Source of the DNA: Natronorubrum bangense
GTDB taxonomy: Archaea > Halobacteriota > Halobacteria > Halobacteriales > Natrialbaceae
Direction of reading: 5' to 3'
Assembly (NCBI RefSeq): GCF_004799645.1
Contig: NZ_CP031306.1
Location: forward strand, 186,001-250,000
DNA length: 64,000 nucleotides
Each line of letters begins with the position of its first letter. The stretch's first letter is position 1. This document shows, piece after piece, positions 25,251-33,662 of this stretch. Below the pieces are notes generated by a model that was not told where the DNA came from, did not search any database, and worked only from the letters and a program-made list of their open reading frames with translations. The translations under genes were made by a program, and so were the position numbers.

Positions 25251-27719
25251 TCAGTCGTCGAGCAACGGCCGCGAGGAGTTCGTGACGACCAGGAGGCTGC
25301 TCGCCCCCATCGCGAGGGCCGCGAACAACGGATTGAGCAGTCCCGTCACGGCGAGTGGGATCGCAATCGCGTTGTAGCAGAACGCCCAGCCGATGTTGCC
25401 TTTGACGCGTCGATCAGTGGCTCGAGCGAGTTCGAAAACGGTGTCGACCGAGCCCAGGTTGTCGTCGACGAGGGCGACGTCGGCTGCGTCGGCGGCCATC
25501 GCGGTGCCACCGCCGAGCGCGATTCCGAGGTCGGCGGCCGCGAGCGCTGGCGCGTCGTTGGTCCCGTCGCCGATCATGACCGTCTGGCCGCGTTCTTTGA
25601 GTCGCTCAACAGTCTCGGCTTTCCCCTCCGGTGGCACACCCGCAAACACCTGATCGACGGATGGGTGCTCACGGAAGCGACTCGCAGCTTTCGCGTCGTC
25701 ACCAGTGAGGATGACGACGTCGGTGTCGGTCTCCGAAATCGCTGTCAGCGTCTCCGCCCACTCTCCGCGGAGTTCGTCACCGACGACGATGACGCCCTCC
25801 GCAGTCCCGTTCCGACCGACGGCGACCGGAACCTGCCCGGTCTGTCGACCGTCGTCGATCTGTGTGGCAATCTCGTCGGGCACTGTCCAGCCACGATCGG
25901 TGAAGAGGTCCGGATGGCCGACGATGAGCTCCTCGCCGTCGACGATGCCGCTGACGCCGTTTCGGTGGGACTCAAACGCCGTCACGCGGTCGTTCTCTGT
26001 GGTCGACGCTGACGCCGACTCCGACTCCGTCGCTGTCTCCTCGAGCGAGCCCCCGTCGGTGACCGGTCGATCGGCGGCGATCGCCTGCCCGACCGGATGG
26101 GCGGACTGGGCCTCGAGCAGCGCCGCCTGCGCCTTGAGGTCGTCCTCACAGTCGGTCTCGACGACGGTCATCTCGCCGGTCGTCAGCGTCCCCGTCTTGT
26201 CGAAGACGACGGTGTCCGCGGTACGGATGCGCTCGAAGACGCTGTCGTCGAAGACGACGATCGAGCGCTCCAAGGCATCTCGAACGCCAGCTGCGACCGC
26301 AAGCGGCGTCGCCAGCCCGAGTGCACACGGACAGGAGACGATCAACACCGTCAGACCGATGAGCAACGCAGCGGCCACCCCGTAGCCAACGGCAAGATAC
26401 AGCGTTGTGACAACGATCGAAAGCACGAGCACAAGCGGGACGAAAATCGTCGCCAGCTTGTCCGCGAGTTTCTGGATGCCGTGGGTGCCACTCTGAAGAT
26501 CCCAGACGAGTTCGGTGATGCGATCGAGACTGCTGGTCGCGTTCTCCCCGACGCGGACGGTGACCGCACCGTCGGCGACCATCGAGCCACCGACGACGGC
26601 GTCGCCGGGGGTCTTCCCGACCGGCAGTGACTCGCCCGTGATAACTGCCTCGTCGACCGCGGCCTCGCCGTCGACGACGTCGCCGTCGACAGGGATCCGC
26701 TCACCGGCCCGAACCAGCACGTGATCGTCCGCCTCGAGATCGGCAACAGCGACGTCGTCGTGGCTTCCGTCGTCGCGAACCCGACGGGCTTCGTCGACCT
26801 GAATCGAGGTGAGATCCGAGAGGCGCTCGGTCGCTTGCTGTTTGATCGTCGTCTCGTAGTAGTTCCCGACGGAGACGATGACGATGATCGCCACGGTGAC
26901 GTCGTAGTAGATGTGGGGGCCGCTGACGACGACCGAGAGCGTACTGTAGAGATACGCGCTGACGGCCGCGATCGCAACGAGCAGATCCATGTTCGGCGAT
27001 CTGGTTCGGGCACTGACGTACGCTCCCTGCAAGATCGGCTTTCCTGTAACGGCCAACACGATCGTCGTGAGGGCGGCGATAACGAGATAGAACGGCGTCG
27101 CAAGCGAGCTCGCAAGCGTCGCCTCGAGGAACTCCGTCGTCCGATCGTCGTAGAACAGCCCGCCGAAGTAGATCGGGTAGATGAGCACGATATACTGCAA
27201 CATCACCATCATGCCCATGAGCGCACCGACGACGACCCGCCCCATCGCCCAGTTGTCGGCTTTTCGGCGGCTGAACGCGTCTTCGCGGTCGTAGGCGCTG
27301 TATCCGAGGCCGCTGATCGCGTCCTGTAGCGCTTCCTGTGAGACCGTCTCCGGATCGTGGTCGATTCGCACTGTGTCGGTGACGTAACTCGCACTCGCGT
27401 CGCTGACACCGTCTGTATCGCGCGACACTGACTCGATAAACGCCTCACAGGTCGCACAATGCATCCCGTCAACCTCGAGAAACGTCGCCTCGTGGTCAGC
27501 AGGCACCTCTCGTGTGTGGCGCTGGTCGTCGGCAGTCGCTCGAGCACGACGAACATCGTCGGCATCGACGTCGACCTCGAGGTCGCCGAGTGTCTGATAG
27601 ACATCTCGACAGCCCACACAGCAGAAGTCGTTACCGTCGTCTGTCACGCCGCTGCCCTCGACAGGGAGGTCACACAGCGTGCAGCCAGTCTCGTTTGGTT
27701 GGTCGTGGTCGTTCGTCAT
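25251..27719 (-). CDS. Copper-type heavy-metal P1B ATPase
   Basis: 822 residues. N-terminus: a Cys-rich TRASH-like module (CTLCDLPV, FCCVGCRD, about 13-38) followed by one HMA domain with GMHCATCE near 85. Then the membrane pump: A-domain TGESLPVGK, metal-binding SCPCALGLATP in the transmembrane region, phosphorylation DKTGTLTTGE, the P1B HP motif (AQSAHPVGQA) and GDGTNDAPALAAADLG. CPC marks Cu(I)-type specificity; the N-terminal Cys module is like that of FixI/CcoI pumps that load copper into haem-copper oxidases. The acidic insertion near the N-domain (Glu/Ser-rich) is halophile-typical. Its partner at 27744-28532 starts the operon 24 bases upstream. Confidence 0.92.
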   Translation of the reverse strand: MTNDHDQPNETGCTLCDLPVEGSGVTDDGNDFCCVGCRDVYQTLGDLEVDVDADDVRRARATADDQRHTREVPADHEATFLEVDGMHCATCEAFIESVSRDTDGVSDASASYVTDTVRIDHDPETVSQEALQDAISGLGYSAYDREDAFSRRKADNWAMGRVVVGALMGMMVMLQYIVLIYPIYFGGLFYDDRTTEFLEATLASSLATPFYLVIAALTTIVLAVTGKPILQGAYVSARTRSPNMDLLVAIAAVSAYLYSTLSVVVSGPHIYYDVTVAIIVIVSVGNYYETTIKQQATERLSDLTSIQVDEARRVRDDGSHDDVAVADLEADDHVLVRAGERIPVDGDVVDGEAAVDEAVITGESLPVGKTPGDAVVGGSMVADGAVTVRVGENATSSLDRITELVWDLQSGTHGIQKLADKLATIFVPLVLVLSIVVTTLYLAVGYGVAAALLIGLTVLIVSCPCALGLATPLAVAAGVRDALERSIVVFDDSVFERIRTADTVVFDKTGTLTTGEMTVVETDCEDDLKAQAALLEAQSAHPVGQAIAADRPVTDGGSLEETATESESASASTTENDRVTAFESHRNGVSGIVDGEELIVGHPDLFTDRGWTVPDEIATQIDDGRQTGQVPVAVGRNGTAEGVIVVGDELRGEWAETLTAISETDTDVVILTGDDAKAASRFREHPSVDQVFAGVPPEGKAETVERLKERGQTVMIGDGTNDAPALAAADLGIALGGGTAMAADAADVALVDDNLGSVDTVFELARATDRRVKGNIGWAFCYNAIAIPLAVTGLLNPLFAALAMGASSLLVVTNSSRPLLDD

Positions 27720-27743
27720 CGTGATCTGGGAGTGTGTGCCGCG

Positions 27744-28532
27744 TCAGTGATGGTCGTGTGCGCCCGGCGTGTCGAGTCCTTCGTAGAACGGGAGCTCCGG
27801 ATGTGGGACGTGGAACCCGAGGCTCATCAGTCCATGGGCAAACAGGATGTAGCCAAGCACGACGAACGCGACGCCGAGCAGCCGGTGAACGCGCCGTCGG
27901 TGGACGATATCGACGGAGTCGATGAACGTCCCGTAAGCGAAGACGGCCGGAATCGTCCCGATTCCGAGTGCAGCCAGCGCGAGTGCACCACCCGTCGGCG
28001 AGCCGGTCGCAAACGCGTACAGAAACGCCGGGTAGAGGATTGGACAGGGCAAGAGGCCGTGTAACGCGCCCAGCCCAACGATTCCGGGACCGTTCGCCAG
28101 CCGGTGAACCCGTGCCGTCAGCCAGCCGACGACCCGCTCGAGGCCGGGAACGTTGACACCACCAGTCGTTCGTCCGAGCAAGTAGTAGACGCCAGTGGCG
28201 ATAACGAAGCCGCCGATGACGAGCCCAACACCGCCTCGGGCGAAGTCGACGATCGGCGAGAGTTCAGCCGTCGTGATGAGCAACAGGCTTCCGAGGGTGC
28301 CAAACGCCGCACCCAACAGCGTGTAACTCGCTGTCCGACCGATATTGAACAGCGCATGCTGGCGCACTTCGTAGGTCGTGAGATGGCCCCGCTGGCTGCT
28401 GTTACCGCTGTCCATCTGTCCTGCATAGACAGTCACGAGTGGCCCACACATCCCGATACAGTGGGCACCGGCCAACAGACCGATTACGAGAAACAACAGC
28501 ACATCGACGCCGAGGAGTGTGAGTGGATCCAT
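27744..28532 (-). CDS. TauE/SafE-like (CcoH-cluster type) membrane protein
   Basis: 262 residues with six predicted transmembrane helices, beginning MDPLTLLGVDVLLFLV. GLLAGAHCIGMCGPLV in helix 1 and LPCPILYPAFLYAFATGSPTGG in the second half are the conserved Cys-containing segments of the sulphite exporter TauE/SafE-like subfamily that sits beside FixI/CcoI copper ATPases in bacteria. The C-terminus is His-rich (ends HDHH), which could bind metal. It precedes the P1B ATPase by 24 bases in the same direction; together they likely handle copper delivery. Assignment of the role is inference. Confidence 0.82.
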   Translation of the reverse strand: MDPLTLLGVDVLLFLVIGLLAGAHCIGMCGPLVTVYAGQMDSGNSSQRGHLTTYEVRQHALFNIGRTASYTLLGAAFGTLGSLLLITTAELSPIVDFARGGVGLVIGGFVIATGVYYLLGRTTGGVNVPGLERVVGWLTARVHRLANGPGIVGLGALHGLLPCPILYPAFLYAFATGSPTGGALALAALGIGTIPAVFAYGTFIDSVDIVHRRRVHRLLGVAFVVLGYILFAHGLMSLGFHVPHPELPFYEGLDTPGAHDHH

Positions 28533-28664
28533 ACGTAGTCGTGTATCGAACGCGTGTCGTTGTTCAAACTAGCAACTCGAGGAGGTAATCGGTTTCGCCT
28601 CGGCACGATAGCCGCATCCGCGTCGAAAAGAGCCGGATCTCGAATCGCGTGTGTGTCGCCGTCG

Positions 28665-30002
28665 TTATTCGACGTACCGGTACTTCCGTTCGCCCATTCG
28701 GCCCCAACCGTCGAAGACGAACTCCGCTTCGGGCGTCGTGAACTCCTCGACGTCGACGTCCATGTCGTGGTTGTGGACGTCGTGGATCTCCTCGTAGTCC
28801 TCCCAAGAGAGGTCATAGCGCGCTTCGAGCTGGGCGTCGACGTTCAACGCCTCGATCTCTTTTTCCCAGGTGTCTTGGACGGTTTCGGCGTGGATCTCGG
28901 CCTGGGCACCGCTACCGTAGGAGCCGACGAGCATCGTCTCGCCAGCAAGATCCTGGCCGTTCTGGAGGGCGTACTTCATCGCGCTCACACGGGCGATGTG
29001 GACGGAGCCGGTGTACCAGTTGCCGACCTCGCGAGAGAGCGTCAGCGTTGGGTCGATGGTCTCGGCGTACCACTCCTGATACCGATCGGTTTCTTTGAGC
29101 GCGTCCATGTACTCGCGGACGGCGTCGTGGAACGACTCTTTGTCGTCGAACGCCTCGGCACGGGGCTGGCGGCCGATTTCCTTGGCGAGTTCCTCCTCGA
29201 TCGCGGTGTCACGCGTGACGTGTCGGTACGCGAGCATCGCCGCCTTTCGGACCATTCCCGGGAACGGGGTGTGGAACGGCGCGAACGCGAAGTCGTCGGG
29301 GTGGACGTCGCCGGCGACGCTCTCGTAGTCCTCGAGCGCTTCGCGCATGCGAGCGAGATACACCTGTACCGAGCGTTTGCCGTCGACGGAAGGGAACTGC
29401 TGGTTTGGTTTGAGGAAGTCAGTCTCGTCAGCCGACCCATACCCCTGATCGGTCGAGAGTTCGACGAGATCAGGATCTTCGGAGATGTACATCGCGACGG
29501 CACCGGCACCCTGGGTCGCCTCGCCGGCGTCACCGCGGGCGTACAGCGCCGTGTCGGTTGCGATCACGAGCGCGCCGCGGCCACGATTTCGGCCCGCACG
29601 GATCCAGTTGTAGGCGTCGTCGAGACTCTGTGTGCCCGCGATACAGGCGAACTTCCGTTCGCCTTTGTTCGCGTGGTGGAAGTCGCCGTCGTACACCTGC
29701 TCTAAGCAGCCAGCGACGTACGTCGAAACCGGCTTCGAGTTGTCGAAGGCGCTCTCGGTCGCGACGTCGATACGGCCGATATCGTCGGGCTCGAGACCCT
29801 TGCGCTCCATCAGTCGGTGGGCAGCGTTTGCGCCCATCGTGACGATGTCTTCGTAGCTGTCGGGGAACGAACTCGCGTTGAGACCGAGCCCTTTCGTGTA
29901 CTTTTCGGGGTCCTCGCCCTTCTCGGGCGCGAACGTTCCCGGCAAGTCGAGTTTGAGATTCCCGGTCCAGATCTCGATGGCGTCGATACCGACTGCTGTC
30001 AT
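28665..30002 (-). CDS. hmgB: Hydroxymethylglutaryl-CoA synthase
   Basis: 445 residues starting MTAVGIDAIEIWTGNLKLDL. It condenses acetyl-CoA with acetoacetyl-CoA to HMG-CoA, the entry to the mevalonate route for archaeal isoprenoid lipids. The nucleophilic cysteine is in FACIAGTQSLDDAYNWI near residue 120; RDAGEATQGAGAVAMYISE near 160 and FHTPFPGMVRKAAMLAYR near 245 are family motifs. A TATA-like GTATATGATATT is at 30024-30035 on the complement, placing transcription start at the ATG. The start at 30002 matches the family N-terminus; open frame further upstream is not used. Confidence 0.95.
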   Translation of the reverse strand: MTAVGIDAIEIWTGNLKLDLPGTFAPEKGEDPEKYTKGLGLNASSFPDSYEDIVTMGANAAHRLMERKGLEPDDIGRIDVATESAFDNSKPVSTYVAGCLEQVYDGDFHHANKGERKFACIAGTQSLDDAYNWIRAGRNRGRGALVIATDTALYARGDAGEATQGAGAVAMYISEDPDLVELSTDQGYGSADETDFLKPNQQFPSVDGKRSVQVYLARMREALEDYESVAGDVHPDDFAFAPFHTPFPGMVRKAAMLAYRHVTRDTAIEEELAKEIGRQPRAEAFDDKESFHDAVREYMDALKETDRYQEWYAETIDPTLTLSREVGNWYTGSVHIARVSAMKYALQNGQDLAGETMLVGSYGSGAQAEIHAETVQDTWEKEIEALNVDAQLEARYDLSWEDYEEIHDVHNHDMDVDVEEFTTPEAEFVFDGWGRMGERKYRYVE

Positions 30003-30438
30003 AGCTACTGAATATTGCCGAGGGTATATGATATTGTCGTTCGATAGTTCGACAGTCGTCGTAATCGTGTGGGAGAAGCGTCTGGATGTCGGCTTGCGGA
30101 ACGGATCCGCTCTCGAGTCCCAGCACGGGTCGGTGACGGGAGCTGTTGAACAACGTCTGCAGTAGCAGTTCGGCCGTTTTAATAGTTGAACCAAACAATT
30201 TATTAAAAGCGTGGCTGTACCAACAGACGGGTGGAAAAACAGGTTGTGATCCACCCTTCGATCGGTACTCCCCGCGATTTCCGGCCGACACGCCCGCTCA
30301 CTCGAGTTGCCCCCACTCGCGTTGGCGGTCTGTGTCGACACTCGTGCCATCGGTTGCCCGGCCTCGCTGGGACGTCCCCACCCCCCTTTTGAACGGCATC
30401 GGACGTCGTCTCCTGTTCAGTGTCGACCGCGACGAGAG
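30003..30438. other. Non-coding gap with the HMG-CoA synthase promoter
   Basis: 436 bases between hmgB and the damaged BCCT gene, both leftward. The left end carries the hmgB TATA region (complement of about 30024-30034). An AT-rich patch around 30176-30212 (with ATTTATTAAAAG) may hold a second promoter element. I see no gene or RNA. Confidence 0.55.
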
Positions 30439-32079
30439 TCAGTCGTCGTCGGTTTCTGGACCGGATTCGGGGCCATCGGAGGCGACCGCACTGGAACTCG
30501 GCACTTCGACGTCGTCTTCATCTCGCAAGAACAGCGATCGTTGCGTGCCAAAGGCGAGCGCCATTGAAGCGACAGCGACCAACGTGATGAGCGAAAAGGG
30601 GCCGCCAGTAATGATCGCTGCCGCCTGCAGTGCGTCGACACCGCCCGTAACGATCAACAACGAGGCAAGTGCACCGATGAGAAAGCCCCAGATAACTCGG
30701 TTGATCGTCGACGGGCGCTGTGTCCCGCCTGTCGTGAGCGTCCCAAGTGCGAGCGTCGACGAATCCGCAGACGTGATGAGAAAAAGGAGGACGAGCAGGA
30801 GAAACAGCGCCGTCAACAGCCAACCGAATGGCAGTGCCTCGAAGAGCGGATACCCCGCACCTGCTTCGTTGTGCGTCTGGATCGCGGAGAGAACATCAGC
30901 TTGCCCGTCATTTTGCAGGTAGATCGCTGTCCCTCCCATCGTTGCGAACCACGGAATCGTAATGCCGGTCGATGCCAGAACACCAGTTACGGCCACCTGA
31001 CGGGCAGTGCGGCCGCGTGAAATTCGCGCGATGAACAGCCCAACAAACGGCGTCCAGGAGAACCACTAGGCCCAATAAAAGACCGTCCAGTCGCCAACCC
31101 AATCCGAGACGCCGCCACTTCCGGTCTCAGCAGTGCCAGTGTAGAAACTCATCGGGATGAACTGGCTGATGTAGGTTCCGAGTGCTTCGGTTCCGATCGC
31201 CGTAATATAATTCGTTGGCCCGAGCAGGAAGGTGATGAGTGTCAACGCCGCAAACAGGGACAGATTGACGTAGGAAATCCGGCGTATGCCCTTCTCGACT
31301 CCGAGTGCGACCGATGCTGTGAACGCGACAGTCATGCCGGTAATAATGAGGACCGTCCCCAGGTCACCGACCGAGATGCCCATCGTCCACCCGAGACCAA
31401 CCAGAAACTGACTGCCGACTAACCCCAGTGTCGTCGCAACCCCGCCAATCGTCGCGAACACCGCCAGAATGTCGACAGTTTTGGCGATCGGACTGTCGAG
31501 ATTGTCGATACCGATCCACGGTGCGAGTACCGTCGAGATACGCATCGGCGCATCGTAGCGATACGCACAGTAGGCAATCGGGAGGGCGACGACGACGGAC
31601 GCTGTCCACGCAGAAACACCCCAGTGAAAGAACGTGTACTGGATCGCACTGACGGCCGCCTCCGAGGACTGTGACTGTGCACCGACAAAGGGTGAGACAT
31701 CGTCGTAGTGTGAAACGGCTTCTGCCGGTCCTCAGAAGACGATTCCAGCGGCGATTCCCGCTGAATACAACATCGCAAAGTACGAGGGGAAGGCGAACTC
31801 CGGTTCCTCATCCTCCTCGCCGAGTTTGATATTGCCCCAGGGCCCAAAAATCAAGAAAATAACGAACGCGACGAGAAAGAACATCACGATCAGGTACCAC
31901 CAGCCGAACCCAGTCCAAATAACGCTGTTCACGCGATCCATATACGCTGTCGCCGCTTCTGGTGTAACGACGAATGCAACCACCGCGGCGACGGCGATTG
32001 CGAACCCGACACCGAAGACAACAGTGTCGAGTTCCTCAAAGAAGCCTTCGTCGCTACCCCTGCGATCTGATTGAGTCAT
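30439..32079 (-). pseudogene. BCCT-family compatible-solute transporter interrupted by two nonsense codons
   Basis: One uninterrupted reading phase of 547 codons from ATG 32079 (MTQSDRRGSDEG) to the stop at 30439, broken by TGA at 31732-31734 (codon 116) and TAG at 31066-31068 (codon 338). Both fall exactly where a Trp is expected: AAGIVF-stop-GPAEAVSHY, where the family has FWG, and FYWA-stop-WFSWTPFVGLF, the BCCT signature. The rest is a normal betaine/choline/carnitine transporter with about twelve helices and an acidic tail. Each stop is one G-to-A change from TGG. Either a recently inactivated glycine betaine type transporter or two base-call errors. It should not make a full protein. 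Confidence 0.9.
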
Positions 32080-32199
32080 TGGGTACTCTGTTGAACGTAA
32101 CTGATCACAGCTACCCGCGGATGTCTCTGACTGATCATCACAGTGCTCTGTCTGAACGGAGTGATTGTCGGGACTGAAACCCGAGTCCCTGGGGGTACG

Positions 32200-32260
32200 G
32201 CAACGACAGCTAAGTGTACTGGGCTTGCAAGCAATGCAACACGCAGCCAGCTGTCGTTGC
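32200..32260. repeat. 12-bp inverted repeat upstream of the BCCT gene
   Basis: GCAACGACAGCT at 32200-32211 and its exact complement AGCTGTCGTTGC at 32249-32260, separated by 37 bases; between them TTGCAAGCAATGCAA (32225-32239) is itself nearly symmetrical. The arrangement lies 121-181 bases before the BCCT start. It could fold as a cruciform or RNA stem, or be a relic of a small mobile element. Confidence 0.6.
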
Positions 32261-32267
32261 ACCCGCC

Positions 32268-32279
32268 GACAGTACTGTC
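32268..32279. promoter_or_regulatory. 12-bp perfect palindrome upstream of the BCCT gene
   Basis: GACAGTACTGTC is perfectly symmetrical and lies 8 bases beyond the inverted repeat at 32200-32260. It resembles a dimeric regulator site by form only. Confidence 0.35.
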
Positions 32280-32405
32280 ACGTTCGGCGAGCGACGCTCC
32301 GTTCTCGTTCCGTTCTCCTCAAGCGAGCAAAACTGCAGAATACCGGCCGTCACGAGCCCACTGTCGGTGACGGGCGATCTATGGCGCCAATCGGGGAGAT
32401 CGTGT

Positions 32406-32432
32406 GAGTTGCCACTCTCTTTGTGGCAACTC
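32406..32432 (-). terminator. Hairpin downstream of the gene ending at 32455
   Basis: GAGTTGCCAC (32406-32415) and GTGGCAACTC (32423-32432) form a perfect 10-bp stem with a 7-base loop, 22 bases past the stop codon of the leftward gene. Position suggests a 3' end or transcription stop; no long T run follows. Confidence 0.5.
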
Positions 32433-32454
32433 GGTGTGAAAATCGGTGGTTCCG

Positions 32455-33036
32455 TCAGTCGCTAATGAACTTGTTGTCCCGCCAGTTAACACCACCCTGG
32501 CCGGAGTTGCGGTCTCGAGGCCCTTCGACGACTTCGATATCAGCCGGTCGCGGCTCGCCTTCGACGATCCGGGTTGCCTCGAGGTCGCCGTCGCGTTCCG
32601 AGATTGCGGTCAACGTTCCTTTTTCGGCGGCTTCGGCGATGCCACAGAGTACGAGGAACATCTGGTACTGGAGCAACGAGTTCTGGAGGACGGTTTCGCG
32701 GTCGCCTTTAAACGCCGCGAACTCGACGAGTTCGGATTCGATCTCGTCTTCTTCGTCTTCGTCCCAGCGGAACGAACTCCGTCGCTCGTCGGGGTCTTCC
32801 TCGTAGACCCGGTTTTCGGTGATGCTGGCTTTGAGTTGGGCCGTCGGCGTGTACTTGCTGACCGTCTCGTCCTCGGCGACGGCTTTGAGGATGAGTGTGT
32901 TGTTTCGCCGCGTTATCTCTACGTCGGTGACGCCATCCGGAAACGTCGCCTCGTCGATGTGCGTGCGAAGGTCTTCGAGGGGCAGTTCAAGGGTTGAGTG
33001 CAGCCGATATACGTGTCTGGATTCCTCTGTTGACAT
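32455..33036 (-). CDS. Conserved haloarchaeal protein of unknown function
   Basis: 193 residues starting MSTEESRHVYRLHSTLELP. Acidic, mixed alpha/beta. The first 75 residues read as a small beta-alpha domain (VTDVEITRRNNTLILKAVAED), followed by an acidic linker (EDEEDEIESE) and a helical block (FAAFKGDRETVLQNSLLQYQMFLVLCGIAEAAEKG). The C-terminus is polar and ends WRDNKFISD. No signal peptide or membrane helix. It resembles proteins annotated only as a domain of unknown function in haloarchaea. Alone on its transcript, with a hairpin after the stop. Confidence 0.7.
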   Translation of the reverse strand: MSTEESRHVYRLHSTLELPLEDLRTHIDEATFPDGVTDVEITRRNNTLILKAVAEDETVSKYTPTAQLKASITENRVYEEDPDERRSSFRWDEDEEDEIESELVEFAAFKGDRETVLQNSLLQYQMFLVLCGIAEAAEKGTLTAISERDGDLEATRIVEGEPRPADIEVVEGPRDRNSGQGGVNWRDNKFISD

Positions 33037-33153
33037 AGTGGGAAGGTGTGCGGCGACAGTCGCTGGGTTCCTAGTACGAGCGCGTGACTTATATGACCTG
33101 CTATTGAATACGAGGGGAATTCAATCGGATGAATATCTCCTCGAGCGGGCGGC

Positions 33154-33507
33154 TTACTCAGCGTTGAGCGTCTCGGCCAGCTCGTCGCGTTCGTCTAGCT
33201 CCTCGAGGATGTCCGAGCCACCGACAAACTCGCCGTTGACGAACGTCTGTGGAATCGTCTCCCAGCCGCTGTGGGACTCGAGTGCGTTGCGGTACTCGCC
33301 GAGTGAGTCGAGGACGTCGACACACTCATAGTCGTCACGATACTGGCTGATGAGCCCGATCGCCTTGCGAGAGTACCCACACTGGGGCATCAGCTCGGTC
33401 CCCTTCATGAAGAGGACGATCTCGTTTTCCTCGAGTAGTTCCTCGACCTGTTCGTTGACTTCGTCCTGATCGAGACCCTGGTTCGGTGGGAAGTCCATAT
33501 CCATCAT
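33154..33507 (-). CDS. Monothiol glutaredoxin (CGYS active site)
   Basis: 117 residues with a single glutaredoxin/thioredoxin-fold domain from about 18. FMKGTELMPQCGYSRKAIGLI holds the active-site cysteine; the family norm is CGFS, here CGYS. WETIPQTFVNGEFVGGSDI provides the cis-proline (TIPQ) and glutathione-site GGSD. Monothiol glutaredoxins carry [2Fe-2S] clusters and serve iron-sulphur assembly and iron sensing; haloarchaea use gamma-glutamylcysteine rather than glutathione, so the thiol partner is probably that. MMDMD at the start gives two adjacent ATG choices. Confidence 0.88.
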   Translation of the reverse strand: MMDMDFPPNQGLDQDEVNEQVEELLEENEIVLFMKGTELMPQCGYSRKAIGLISQYRDDYECVDVLDSLGEYRNALESHSGWETIPQTFVNGEFVGGSDILEELDERDELAETLNAE

Positions 33508-33662
33508 ATGTCGGCGAAGGGGGATAGGCCTTACGTCATTCAGTTTCTGATGAGGCGCTTTTCGGGCGATGACGCCTCTAGAACCGTTTTGTAGTGTCTC
33601 ACCGCCACTGCCAGATCCTACCGTTCAGAGATTGAGATCCCGAATCGATCCGTGGCACAGAA

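Noticed and set aside
30439..32079. Recoding of TGA as tryptophan in the BCCT gene
   Set aside because: Other genes in the window use TGA as their normal stop, and the second interruption is TAG, so a code change cannot explain both.
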